Assembly: GCA_949752735.1 (NCBI GenBank)
Contig: OX457043.1
Location: forward strand, 41,186,087 to 41,250,086
DNA length: 64,000 bases
DNA from: Lumbricus terrestris
Lineage: Eukaryota; Annelida; Clitellata; Crassiclitellata; Lumbricidae
Reading direction: 5' to 3'
Position 1 is the first letter of the stretch, and the number at the start of each line of letters is the position of its first letter. Positions 33,804 through 43,576 of the stretch are shown one piece after another. Below the pieces are notes generated by a model that searched no databases, had not been told where the DNA came from, and worked only from the letters and a program-made list of their open reading frames with translations. Both the position numbers and the translations under genes were made by a program.

Positions 33804-33962
33804 ATGATTTGCTTTCTTCTGCTTTCTTGTGTAAATCTGATTGCGACGCAAATTAAGCCAGATCACAGGAAAATCATCACGAAAGAATTGTCTTCGTTAC
33901 TGCAACACATGTTAAAATTAATGTCACAAACTGGAATATATATTACCTCCTGCCATTCGTAA
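33804..33962 (+). CDS. Possible small secreted peptide (52 residues), uncertain
   Basis: The open frame MICFLLLSCVNLIATQ has a hydrophobic N-terminus like a signal peptide. It is followed by IKPDHRKIITKELSSLLQHM and ends SCHS. The frame is open further upstream without a clear earlier start. No family match is recognised and no splice or promoter signals were assessed, so it could be chance. Confidence 0.15.
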   Translation: MICFLLLSCVNLIATQIKPDHRKIITKELSSLLQHMLKLMSQTGIYITSCHS

Positions 33963-34780
33963 AATAACCATTGTAGAATCATTTTTAAATTCAGGGACGC
34001 CTATATTTTAATGAACAGACACTGAATGAGTCATTTTTCAGCTTAAGCATCTAATACTATAATAATTATTATAGTCCGGTTTATTCTGTCGTGTGATAGT
34101 GTTTGCAAGACAATATTATTGTATTCATTTCTTGCAATTAAAAAATTTCTCTTTCAGATAGGTGACCTTAATAAAACGGGACTTTAGTCCTTTCTGGGTA
34201 TGCCCAGGTTCTTTGCAGTCCTGAAACATATAGGTGTATAGTACAGGCTGCGTTGTATAGTTTGTATTTTTGAAGCATTTAAAACAATAAACAAATCAAT
34301 GCATAAAATGTGCGTATCTAAGAAACTATGTTTGCTTGCATGTATGAATGTGTGTGTAATATGTGTATGGACGGACGGACTAAAATAGCGACTGGTGTAT
34401 GGATGAGTGATGAACAGTGACGTGATGCATATAGATAATCAGGTTAAAAGATCGATAATTAATTGTGCGGTTAGTGACGTATGGTGTAGCCGGTGTGGAG
34501 TTGTTTGGATGTTTTTGTCGGCGGTGGGTGTAATTATTGGCTCTTGGGTGTTCTGAGCCTGAATCGTTTAGACTTGGGCGCCAGTATTGGCTGCAGGAAC
34601 AGCAGGCTTGCTATCGTCAGACGTGTGTATACCCACGAATGTTTACGGCTTTGTTTCTATTCAGGGACACTTCAACCACCTGTCTGTTGGCCTCAAAGAT
34701 AACAAACACATCGTTTGCCCTTGGATGCATTACCCAGATTATAACCACGGCTTAGTTCTTTGTTGAATTAAAGATTTCAG
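33963..34780. other. Gene-free stretch
   Basis: AT-rich DNA with short repeats (atgtgtgtgtaat, ggacggacgg). No gene recognised. Confidence 0.35.
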
Positions 34781-34811
34781 ATGACTTTTATTCATCTTAA
34801 ATCGTCTTTCA

Positions 34812-35047
34812 GGTATAATTATGATGATAGTATTTGTTGCAATATCCTAGTGGTTACAACTTTCTGGACTTTCAAAGAAGAGGTCGGGATACAGACCGCT
34901 GTAATGAGCAGAAAATACGCTGAGATTTTTGGTTCAAACGGGCCCCTAGTAAATTCGATCAATGGCAACCATAATCATTGGATGAGTGCACTTAGGTACA
35001 TTTATGGTGAACAGTTTGTGTATACAGAGAAAGATCTTAGAAAATAA
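34812..35047 (+). CDS. Possible terminal exon of an unknown protein
   Basis: A pyrimidine-rich acceptor (cgtctttcag) ends at 34811. The open frame then reads YNYDDSICCNILVVTTFW, FKEEVGIQTAVMSRKYAEIF and a Trp/Tyr-rich end (WMSALRYIYGEQFVYTEKDL) before TAA. Composition is protein-like and not repetitive, but I do not recognise the family. No partner exon was found upstream. It may be a chance frame or a transposon remnant. Confidence 0.25.
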
Positions 35048-35295
35048 GTCACCTATGTAAGTATGTAGGCCCTATACCTTAAACGTTTATTACCTCTTCT
35101 AGGGACCAGTGTAATTATGCAGCTTGCTGGCTTATGTTGTAAACAGGATGTCCATGTCATTGCCATGGTCTTGTTTCTTGTGGAGTGATAACCTCAATGA
35201 AACGCAATGACGGCTTGATATAGATAGAGCAGTAAACGAACGGAGCAAACGTATATTATAAGCCAAGGTATAGGCATATGTGCGACTGTGCGTGG

Positions 35296-35402
35296 AAAGA
35301 GAGAGAGAGAGAACAAGAGGAGAGGCACAGAAAGAGAGAGACACAGAAAGAGAGATACACAAAGACAGAGAGATACACAAAGACAGTGAGACAGACTGAC
35401 AG
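35296..35402. repeat. (GA)n-rich low-complexity block
   Basis: gagaga with acacaaagacagagag units. Confidence 0.9.
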
Positions 35403-35529
35403 AAACCAAAGGGCTCTTAAAAGTAAGTGAGGTTTGATGGCGTGTTGATAAGACGTCGAACCGCATAACTGGGTAATTTATCTACGACGTTTGAGGCTTG
35501 AAAGATACTAACATAATATCGCTACATCG

Positions 35530-35605
35530 GTCCGCCTGCTTGCCTGTGTGTCGATCTGTTTGCCTGTCTATCTATCTGTTTGTCTGTCTGTTTGGATATG
35601 CATAT
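35530..35605. repeat. (CTGT/TCTA)n microsatellite
   Basis: Imperfect tgtctatc and tgtctgtt units. Confidence 0.85.
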
Positions 35606-36145
35606 TCATCTCTATGACTGTGCTTGTATGTTTGTGTGCCAATAGATCTCTTTGCCTGTCCGTACGTGTGTGTCTCCATCTTCGACAATCCGTCTATTCA
35701 ATATCTGTATGTGCCGACATCAAATTATTGTAATCCGTCGTGATGCCATAAAGCCATTTGCTTTCTTTAACAGATTGCTGCAGGGAGTCAGAAACTGAGA
35801 TGCGTGTGAATGGAAGTTAGAATTTTCTTTCTTGAGGTTTAATTTAAATTTATTCTGACTAAGCGGAACGCAGTAGGCTACAGTAGTGTGTAGTGGTTAT
35901 CGTCAACTGAGAGGTCTGGTTTCAGAACTTCAGATTCCCACCATTGCTGAAATTTGTTTTTAAATTTTGGTTTCACCTGCTCCCCTCGCCGACTCGGCTT
36001 TCCATTGACTATAGAGTAGTTCTAGACTAGAAGAAGTGGAGGAGAATAAGTGAGAAGCCAGAGTAATAAGCCACCCCATTGTCTGAAGCACTGCGTTGCA
36101 AACAAAGGTCACTTTATCACGCACAGAATTACGGTACTGATTGCA
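35606..36145. other. Gene-free stretch
   Basis: Nothing recognised. It could hold the upstream intron of the PLAC8-like exon at 36361. Confidence 0.3.
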
Positions 36146-36149
36146 TGAC

Positions 36150-36296
36150 TGAATGACGACTGATTCAATGACTAACTGAATGACTTATTGACTGAATGAC
36201 AGAATAAGTGACAGACTGACTGACTGAATGAATGAATGATTGAATGAATGACTGACTGATTGATGAATGAATGAATGAATGAATGACTGCTTAATT
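36150..36296. repeat. (GAATGACT)-type tetranucleotide repeat
   Basis: gactgaatgact and gaatgaatgaat units over about 145 bases. Confidence 0.9.
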
Positions 36297-36360
36297 AACA
36301 GACTAACCTATAGGTATAGTTAGTTAGTTAATGAATAAATTGCGTTGATTTTGTGTGTAG

Positions 36361-36494
36361 GTCTATGCGGCGCATGTTGTCCGTTGTGCTACGCGAGTCA
36401 TTTATATAATCGGGTTGACGAAGATCGTTGTATGGCTTGCATTGGAGGAGTGCTTCCTCTACGAATCAAAGTTCGACTCATGCTCGGCATCAAG
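36361..36494 (+). CDS. Orphan PLAC8/cornifelin-type exon
   Basis: A 134-base exon between acceptor ttttgtgtgtag and donor caag|gtacag, open in the frame LCGACCPLCYASHLYNRVDE and then CMACIGGVLPLRIKVRLMLG-IK. The Cys-rich CCPLC element and the LRIKVR...GIK element correspond in order to the middle of the PLAC8 (placenta-specific 8, or cornifelin) domain. That domain occurs in small Cys-rich membrane-associated or cytoplasmic proteins. The flanking exons, with the first Cys pair and the final Cys/Gln motif, were not found nearby. It could be a live exon with long introns or an isolated remnant. Confidence 0.6.
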
Positions 36495-36689
36495 GTACAG
36501 CAGCTGCTGATTGATCATCTTCATCCCCTCCCCCGTTTCTCTGTTTCTCTTTGACCTGATATCCCTATCATCATATATTTATCATGATCAGTTTAGTCGA
36601 TCGTACACACATACAGGATTCTCAATTTTCATCCATTTCATCCAATGACTGAGAGAATCCGAAGCTGCTGCTAATTAATTATAGATCTA

Positions 36690-37020
36690 ATTATCCTGAT
36701 GCTTTTACTGCTTCTTTTGTTTTACTACTGTTGTTACAATTGTTACTACTATACTATGGTTGCCATTGTTGCTACAACCACTGTTGCAGCCACTACTATT
36801 GTTTCAACGACTATTGCTTCAAAGGCTATTACTATTACTACTACTCCTACTACTAGTACTACTGGTGCTGCTATTGCTACTACTTGTATAATACTACTGT
36901 TAATACTTCCTCGACTACGGCTACGACTACTACAAATACTACTGGTGCTGCTACTGCTTCTGGAACAGCGACTCGGGCTATGCTACTATTACCAAAACCA
37001 CCTTTGCCACGACTATTACT
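36690..37020. repeat. (CTA/ACT)n-rich degenerate microsatellite
   Basis: Trinucleotide-biased DNA with tactactac, tgctgct and acgactact blocks. Thr/Leu-rich open frames are artefacts. Confidence 0.8.
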
Positions 37021-37402
37021 TAGACTAATGCTATTAGTAATAATTCTTATGAAAATATTAAAGACTAATTTCTTCTACCTAATTTCAACTCAATTCAATG
37101 AAGGTCACATGCCCCACTAGTTATTAGGGCTACCTATAAGCGACATATTGAGCAGTGAAAATGACTATTTGCATTTACAAAGAACTGAAATACAGATTAG
37201 TCATACAAATGTAAATAAAAAGCACAAGTAATCAAAACAAATGTAACTAAGCAACGGCAATAACCATGTAGCAATTGGAAAGTCACGCATTTAATAGAAG
37301 AATAGGCTACACGTAGACTTCTTAAATAGCTTCAGGTGTGAAAGATGACGCGTAGCCTAATAACAGGGATATTATTTGATTCTGATGGTCCTGTAAGCCT
37401 TA
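37021..37402. other. Gene-free stretch
   Basis: AT-rich DNA, nothing recognised. Confidence 0.35.
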
Positions 37403-37410
37403 GCACAAAC

Positions 37411-37671
37411 GAGGGGCGGATCTAGGGGACCAATCCGGCCATGGCCCCATTTAGAATTTTTTTTAAACCAGTTATTCTGGCTCTTTCGTATAGGCCTCCC
37501 CACGCCGCTCGAGACCCGTACACAAGGTCCGGGCAGGACTTCAGGTGCTTAAGAACACTGTACGACTAAAAAAAAGTTCATCAGATGTTTCGGTGACCAA
37601 GACGAAATTTTTCCCTGTCTCAAGACCCAAAATTTAAACCCCCTCTTCGAAAATATCTGTATCCGCCCTTG
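37411..37671. mobile_element. hAT-type MITE
   Basis: 261 bp with imperfect termini gaggggcggat and atccgcccttg, flanked by the 8 bp duplication gcacaaac (37403-37410 and 37672-37679). Non-coding. Confidence 0.82.
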
Positions 37672-37829
37672 GCACAAACACCACGTCATTTCTTCTTATT
37701 TCGAAAACTGCTCTATTTGATTACATTAATTGTCTAGTGAAGTAAGTATGACAGAGTTAAAAAAATTCAATCCTCAGTCTTCATATCGTCTTATGGTAGA
37801 TAAAAATATTTGTATAGTAACAATTTCTG

Positions 37830-38058
37830 CACAGAAGGGATTGCTATTGGTCTCTTTTGCACGAACTGCAACGATGCAGCATAGAACATTTTCCATGATT
37901 GGTCCAGTTGTCTGGAATGGGCTCCCACAGGAGCTACGTCTACTTGCTGGGGTTATTACGGAAAGATTTTTTATTAAACTCAAAACTGTCCTTTTTGCCG
38001 TGCTAGAGTCGGGAGCGCTTCTGAGTAGTCCTCTTGAAGAAGCGCTATATAAATTCTT
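37830..38058 (+). pseudogene. LINE 3' fragment: reverse-transcriptase polyprotein C-terminus and 3' tail
   Basis: The frame reads VSFARTATMQHRTFSMIGPV then VWNGLPQELR and FFIKLKTVLF. This matches the conserved C-terminal phrase (R.....RSFS..GP..WN.LP..LR......FK..LKT.LF) of CR1/L2-like LINE reverse transcriptases. It is followed by a tail at 38009-38057: gtcgggagcgcttctgagta, cctcttgaagaagcgctata, taaat. The 5' part is missing, as is usual for 5'-truncated LINEs. The tail is shared with the SINE family at 7908-8146. Confidence 0.75.
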
Positions 38059-38616
38059 GAATGAATTTCTACTGTCATTATGATTCAAAATAATAATAAC
38101 AGGAACAATAGTTACAGCAGGCGTCTATTTTCTCTCCTTTCAGGGTTCTCTTTGCAAAGACTGCTGCCTGTCCGTTTGGTGTCCAGCCTGCGTCCTCTGT
38201 CAGATAGGGCGCGAACTGAAAGCCGTTGCCTGGCACAAATAGCCCACCGTCCTTGTTACCATGACAACGAGTGAATCGCAGTTGATGACAATGACGATGA
38301 CGCATCACGTTTATGGCGTCACGACTACTTCTAAAGCTTTTTTAAAGATAACGCAAGGTGGCGGCAGGCTCTGCAGAAATTTTTTCCAGCTCACCTGCCG
38401 CCGTTGTATGAGAAGTGTTCATAGCTAGAATATTATTATTGTCAGACTGCTTTTAAATGGTCACGTAGAATAGAAATGCGAATTGGAATTTTAGAAGGCC
38501 AGGAAACAAGACGATATACAGTACGATGCACTGCAATTTAAATCTCGCGCAGGTCTATAATTATAAGCTGAATGCAGGATGATGCCTTTGTGAAGTTCTG
38601 GCACCTTTACATACGA
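38059..38616. other. Gene-free stretch
   Basis: Nothing recognised. A short cluster of gatgacaatgacgatgac occurs near 38284. Confidence 0.35.
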
Positions 38617-38623
38617 ATGCATT

Positions 38624-38663
<40 letters not shown>

Positions 38664-38674
38664 AATGCATTATT
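38617..38674. repeat. Long perfect palindrome with a TA core
   Basis: gaatgcattct followed by about 35 bases of TA and then agaatgcattat forms a nearly perfect inverted repeat of about 56 bases, able to extrude as a cruciform. Confidence 0.92.
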
Positions 38675-38718
38675 TTATATATAATTATGTATACATATAT
38701 AAATAATTTAATATATGT

Positions 38719-38935
38719 TTGTTTGTATGCGCACTTGTCATAGCGTCCCTCCAAGTTCCCTACTCAGAGGCGCTCCCGACTACAGCGCGGACACTGCATC
38801 GGAGTTTAACGCCGAAGCGCTGAGCAATTGCGAGTGAAGGACTTGCCCAAGGACCCTACGCGGCGACTTGAGGTGGATTCGAACCTGCAACGGCGGCAAG
38901 GCAACGAACATACTCGCTATACCGCCGCGAGAGAG
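38719..38935 (-). mobile_element. tRNA-derived SINE, copy 4
   Basis: Reverse-strand copy: tail tgtttgtatgcgcacttgtc, body cactgcatcggagtttaacg and gagtgaaggacttgcccaag, then gtggattcgaacctgcaac (B box on the reverse strand) and a tRNA-like start near the gctataccgccgc at 38918. About 85-90 per cent similar to copy 2 by eye. Confidence 0.9.
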
Positions 38936-39694
38936 AGAATTACTTACTTGCTCATATGCATGCATGCATTCACGCATGTATGCATGGATAGATACGTTTG
39001 TACATATATACACACACATGCATACATTCATTCATTCATTTCAAGAACAATTTAATAGAAGGTAGCTAATATTATTGTAGAGAAGCATAAAAGTAATACT
39101 ATAGGTCTAGACAAATAATTAATAAAACGATATTTTAATTTAAAATATCAATGCAATAACCACGGGACGAAGGTCAAAACATTGCGCAATTCAGTTTAAC
39201 TCGATATACCAATTAATGAATGAACTCAAATTTTTTTAAACCATCAATGGCCACACACAGGATAACGCTAAGATCAATCCACAAAAAGAACCTTTGGATA
39301 ACACTATATCTTACAACTAGCTGGAGTACCCGGCGGCTTATTTCCAAAATGTACATTCCAGCTGCAACCAGCCAATCACATAGGGGAATACAATGTGGAA
39401 GAGGCGAAGACCGTAGGGGGAGGAGGTTGTCGAGTACAATTTCTGACCATCCCTTTGTAAACTATAAACAGCACGTGCGTGTGGCCAGGCTCTGACGATT
39501 TTAGACGAATTGCAATGTAAAACGTTTAAAATTTCTTACAAATGACCCTACGTATGGAGGAACATTTTGCACAGGTATATAATTAGGCCTATGTCTCACT
39601 TTAGCGCTCTTTATCGTTAAATTTAAGCATGGCTATAACATAGAAGACCTACATGTATTATAGGTGTCGTTCGCGTAGGCTATAGGGTATATAA

Positions 39695-39866
39695 GGTTTC
39701 GCGTCGTGAGGGTCGGTTAGGGTTAGTGTTAGGGTTAGTGTCGTCATTAGATTTCTAAGATTTTTGCGTCGTGAGGGTCGGTTAGGGTTAGTGTTAGGGT
39801 TAGTGTCGTCATTAGATTCTTAAGATTTTTGCCTCGTGACGGTCGGTCAGGGTTAGTGTTAGGGTT
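39695..39866. repeat. 69 bp tandem repeat with telomere-like ggttagggttag, first block
   Basis: About two and a half copies of a unit running gcgtcgtgagggtcggttag, ggttagtgttagggttag, tgtcgtcattagattc, taagattttt. It continues at 40792-40890 after the hAT insertion. Confidence 0.9.
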
Positions 39867-40783
39867 CAGGGCCGTCTTATGGTCATCGTAGGCCCTAGGC
39901 ACTGTTGCATATTAATCTATTCGTAGGCCCCTATATAGGGTCTATCCAACTCAACTCTGTATTAATTCAAATTGTGACACATTTACATTATTTCTTAAAA
40001 TTATGCTGAACCATGTTTTGTGAACGCATTCAGTTTTTATTTTAAATCTCAATCTACTTTTTGTAATATTTATTTTCAATATCCGCTAAATGTAATATTT
40101 CCGATTTTCGACTTTCTGTTAGCGGCGTTTCGGTCTATAAGTTCTAATGAAAAATCGCCATCGCTTTTTAAATTTTAATTTGTTAAATTATTAATACAAA
40201 TTTCTAAAAAAAAACATGATGATGGTTATAAGAGGAAACACGAGTCTGGATTGGAGAAACCAATAAATCTGTAGCTGAAATGATTAGATCACAAATGGCT
40301 GACAAGCTGGTCTCCAGTTTTCCAAATGTCAATATTTCTTTTCGAATTTATCTTTATATTTTTGGAACAAGCTGTGAAGGTGAACGTTCTTTTTCGAAGA
40401 TGAAAATTATCAAAAATTACCTTCGGTCAACGATGGGACAGGCACGATTATCCTCCCTTGCATTACTTTCAATTGAAAACGACTTAATGCGAGAAATGAC
40501 ATTTGAATACATTAACCTATAAGCGATTTCGCGAATGCAAAGAGCCGCAAGGTTAACATATAGCTTAGCCAATGTTACTGCTTCATTAGCTAACTCTAGC
40601 CTTAAAAAAGTTAGCTCGTTAAAATGAAATTTGCAAGTTTTCGTTTTCTGTTTGCTTTTTCCGGTCATTGACCAATCACTGCATTTATTTTTTAATATAT
40701 TTTTTTAGGATTTCGTAGGCCCCTGGTAAGTTCGTAGGCCCTAGGCACAGTGCCTACTGTGCCTACTGGATAAGACGGCCCTG
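39867..40783 (+). mobile_element. hAT transposon, internally deleted
   Basis: Termini cagggccgtctta and taagacggccctg are perfect over 13 bp, with an exact 8 bp duplication ttagggtt (39859-39866 and 40784-40791) taken from the tandem repeat. It retains the 3' end of a transposase gene at 40262-40522. Confidence 0.95.
40262..40522 (+). pseudogene. hAT transposase C-terminal (hATC dimerisation) fragment
   Basis: The frame ends with CEGERSFSKMKIIKNYLRST then MGQARLSSLALLSIENDL. This is the hATC dimerisation domain signature (ERxFSxLKxIKxxLRSxMxQxRLxxLxLLSIE). Everything upstream (BED finger, DDE core) is deleted, so it is not active. The short frame from 40280 has no independent start signal. 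Confidence 0.92.
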
Positions 40784-40791
40784 TTAGGGTT

Positions 40792-40892
40792 AGTGTCGTC
40801 ATTAGATTCTTAAGATTTTTGCGTCGTGACGGTCGGTCAGGGTTAGTGTTACGGTTAGTGTCGTCATTAGATTCTTAAGATTTTTACGTTGC
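40792..40892. repeat. 69 bp tandem repeat, second block
   Basis: About one and a half units of the same repeat as 39695-39866, separated by the hAT insertion. Confidence 0.9.
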
Positions 40893-41095
40893 TTCTTTAG
40901 CAGTTGTTGGTCAAGCTAATAGCCTACAGCTTCACCAATAACTGCTAACATCAACTACTTTCTCCCCCCTATGGTCTTCGCCTCTTCCACATTGTATTCC
41001 CCTATCATGACACGCGATTGGCTGAAAACCCTGCGGTTGCAGCTGCCATGTACATTTTGGAAATAATTTATGCTACCCGGCGTTGCCCGGGAATT

Positions 41096-41488
41096 TTAGG
41101 ATTCGGATCGTTCCCCGCCCCTCCCTCCGTCCCTCCGTCCATGCGTCCCTAACTTGCTTACTTAAACAACATACCTTAGCTTATGACGCAAAACAAAAAT
41201 CTGCACGAAGTTATGTTTGAAATGCAATTGTGACGTCATTTAGAACAATGAAAGTCAAAATTACTAATTGCCATGACGACATAGTGTAGGCCTCTATCGT
41301 TTGATAAACCAAAATTGACCGTTATGGTAGCCTACGATGTAGACTACCAGCCAATAAGACACCAACAGTTCGATTGCAGTCGTTTAAGCCAATCAGAAAC
41401 GACCAAATTCTCTTTCAAAACCAAAAAAAGCATATAAGACGTTCACATGCTACGTCGGTTAAATGTCTAAACACTTCACTAATTTAAA
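41096..41488. other. Gene-free stretch
   Basis: ccctccgtccctccgtcc at about 41128, then unremarkable DNA up to the 70 bp array. Confidence 0.35.
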
Positions 41489-42646
41489 CCCCTACGGTTT
41501 CGGGGAACGAATTGTACCGATGAATCCTTCTCGTGTCGTAAAAGGCGACTAAAGGAGGCCCCTGCGGTTTCGGGGAACGAATTGAACCGACGAATCCTTC
41601 TCGTGTCGTAAAAGGCGACTAAAGGAGGCCCCTGCGGTTTCGGGGAACGAATTGAACCGACGAATCCTTCTCGTGTCGTAAAAGGCGACTAAAGGAGGCC
41701 CCTGCGGTTTCGGGGAACGAGTTGAACCGACGAATCCTTCTCGTGTCGTAAAAGGCGACTAAAGGAGGCCCCTGCGGTTTCGGGGAACGAATTGAATCGA
41801 CGAATCCTTCTCGTGTCGTAAAAGGCGACTAAAGGAGGCCCCTGCGGTTTCGGGGAACGAATTGAACCGACGAATCCTTCTCGTGTCGTAAAAGGCGACT
41901 AAAGGAGGCCCCTGCGGTTTCGGGGAACGAATTGAACCGACGAATCCTTCTCGTGTCGTAAAAGGCGACTAAAGGAGGCCCCTGCGGTTTCGGGGAACGA
42001 ATTGAACCGACAAATCCTTCTCGTGTCGTAAAAGGCGACTAAAGGAGGCCCCTGCGGTTTCGGGGAACGAATTGAACCGACGAATCCTTCTCGTGTCGTA
42101 AAAGGCGACTAAAGGAGGCCCCTGCGGTTTCGGGGAACGAATTGAACCGACGAATCCTTCTCGTGTCGTAAAAGGCGACTAAAGGAGGCCCCTGCGGTTT
42201 CGGGGAACGAATTGAACCGACGAATCCTTCTCGTGTCGTAAAAGGCGACTAAAGGAGGCCCCTGCGGTTTCGGGGAACGAATTGAACCGACGAATCCTTC
42301 TCGTGTCGTATAAGGCGACTAAAGGAGGCCCCTGCGGTTTCGGGGAACGAATTGAACCGACGAATCCTTCTCGTGTCGTAAAAGGCGACTAATGGAGGCC
42401 CCTGCGGTTTCGGGGAACGAATTGAACCGACGAATCCTTCTCGTGTCGTAAAAGGCGACTTAAGGAGGCCCCTGCGGTTTCGGGGAACGAATTGAACCGA
42501 CGAATCCTTCTCGTGTCGTAAAAGGCGACTAAAGGAGGCTCCTGCGGTTTCGGGGAACGAATTGAACCGACGAATCCTTCTCGTGTCGTAAAAGGCGACT
42601 AAAGGAGGCCTCTGCGGTTTCGGGGAACGAATTGAACCGACGAATC
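41489..42646. repeat. 70 bp tandem array, 16 full units and a partial one
   Basis: Unit starts fall exactly every 70 bases from 41489 to 42609. Each unit begins cccctgcggtttcggggaac and later contains ttctcgtgtcgtaaaaggcg. Inner units are almost identical, with single-base variants at 42311 and 42393, and edge units are more diverged. Each unit can form two small stems, CCCC with GGGG and GTCG with CGAC. A reverse-strand open frame of 135 residues is a repeat artefact. Confidence 0.97.
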
Positions 42647-42807
42647 GGTTAGTCATGCGCGGTTTGTGATGCGCGGTTTTGTGCGCGCAGTTTTGTGTGC
42701 GCGACTAGCTTACAATTCAAACCAATTCCAATAGTCAAGGAGAGTCTGTATGTCAAATCTATAGCCTAGCGGCCTAGCCTATAAGAACTCATGCGTCGAT
42801 AGGTAAT

Positions 42808-43097
42808 CATGTTTAAAACTTGAAAACATTAATCGACAGGATTCCTATTGTAAGCCTTTAATGGCGATAGACCATATACAAATGTCTGCTATGTTCCAGA
42901 TCATTTTCCTGGAGTAGTAATCTCAATTAACAGATGAAGACCCACACTGGAGAGAAACCGTTCAAGTGTGACACGTGTCACAGGGCCTTTGCGCAGAGAG
43001 GTGACCTGAAGAAGAATAGGAGGCATAGTTAGGTCAGCAAGTTTAAAACTTGTAAGCATTAATCGACAGGATTCTTATTGTAAGACTTTAATTAGCG
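42808..43097. repeat. Direct repeat of about 57 bp flanking the zinc-finger fragment
   Basis: The segment at 42808-42866 (gtttaaaacttg, cattaatcgacaggattc, tattgtaag) recurs at 43038-43096 with a few substitutions. Confidence 0.88.
42933..43031 (+). pseudogene. C2H2 zinc-finger fragment
   Basis: The frame reads [20 protein letters not shown] then [12 protein letters not shown] before TAG. It contains the TGEKPF linker and the first Cys pair of a Krueppel-type finger. The first zinc-binding His is replaced by Asn, and the second is displaced, so the finger should not fold normally. It could be the decayed last exon of a zinc-finger gene or a copied fragment. Confidence 0.75.
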
Positions 43098-43122
43098 CTA
43101 ATTAGCAGGATTCTCTGCATGT

Positions 43123-43558
43123 TGTAGCCATTAGGTGTCTACGGCCCTTCTACTCTTCCGTACTCTGTCTGTCTTGGGATGCGTGGGTGTATTGAGGGTT
43201 GGGCATTGCCTATATAAGCCTTGGCTTGCGTGGCTAACGTCCCTGTTCTGCGGTTGTGGTGATGTGTGAGGCGTGTGGGTTTGATGTCTCTCGTTGAGTG
43301 TGTTCCGTCTTCTACGTCGCCGTCTCGCCCTGTTGGTGTTCTGGCAGTTCATCTGTCGTCCTGGGCTTCGTTAGCCGTTGTCTGCTGTGCTGTCGTCCGT
43401 ACCGCTTCGTCTGGTTTGGTCAACTTTGGTTCTACTAGACGGTAACCTTTGTATTCGCTGTAAATAATTGCTTGTATGAATAAATTTATCTTATTTTACA
43501 AACTTTCGGACCTTATCTTTTTGATAGTCATCCTCGTAGACGGCCGTGAACCTTTACA
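43123..43558 (+). repeat. 5' LTR of element 3
   Basis: 436 bp, apparently identical to 49384-49819. TATA-like cctatataagcc at about 43208-43219. An aataaattta sequence near 43480 may serve for polyadenylation. Confidence 0.96.
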
Positions 43559-43560
43559 AA

Positions 43561-43576
43561 TGGGGGCCCTCCGTGC
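43561..43576 (+). promoter_or_regulatory. Candidate primer-binding site of element 3
   Basis: TGGGGGCCCTCCGTGC starts two bases after the 5' LTR. The first seven bases equal those of the proline-tRNA site used by some retroviruses. The rest diverges, so the tRNA is uncertain. Confidence 0.45.

Larger units (their letters stand above)
39317..41095. mobile_element. Large inverted-repeat (foldback-like) block
   Basis: The left arm at 39317-39425 and right arm at about 40965-41095 are diverged inverse copies sharing tatttccaaaatgtacat, cagctgcaacc, cagccaatc and ggggaatacaatgtggaaga followed by ggcgaagacc. Small insertions distinguish them. The space between contains a roughly 69 bp tandem repeat split by a hAT element. 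The outer ends carry the acccggcg motif. Ends and target duplication are not resolved, so the class is unknown. Confidence 0.6.

Noticed and set aside
39700..40890. Interstitial telomere
   Set aside because: ttaggg occurs only inside a 69 bp unit with other conserved sequence, not as pure hexamer arrays.
41489..42646. CRISPR-like regular repeat
   Set aside because: The 70 bp units are contiguous tandem copies without unique spacers, and the genome is eukaryotic. It is a minisatellite.
42249..42656. 135-residue reverse-strand frame in the 70 bp array
   Set aside because: It cycles through three frames of the same repeat and ends when a unit variant restores a stop.
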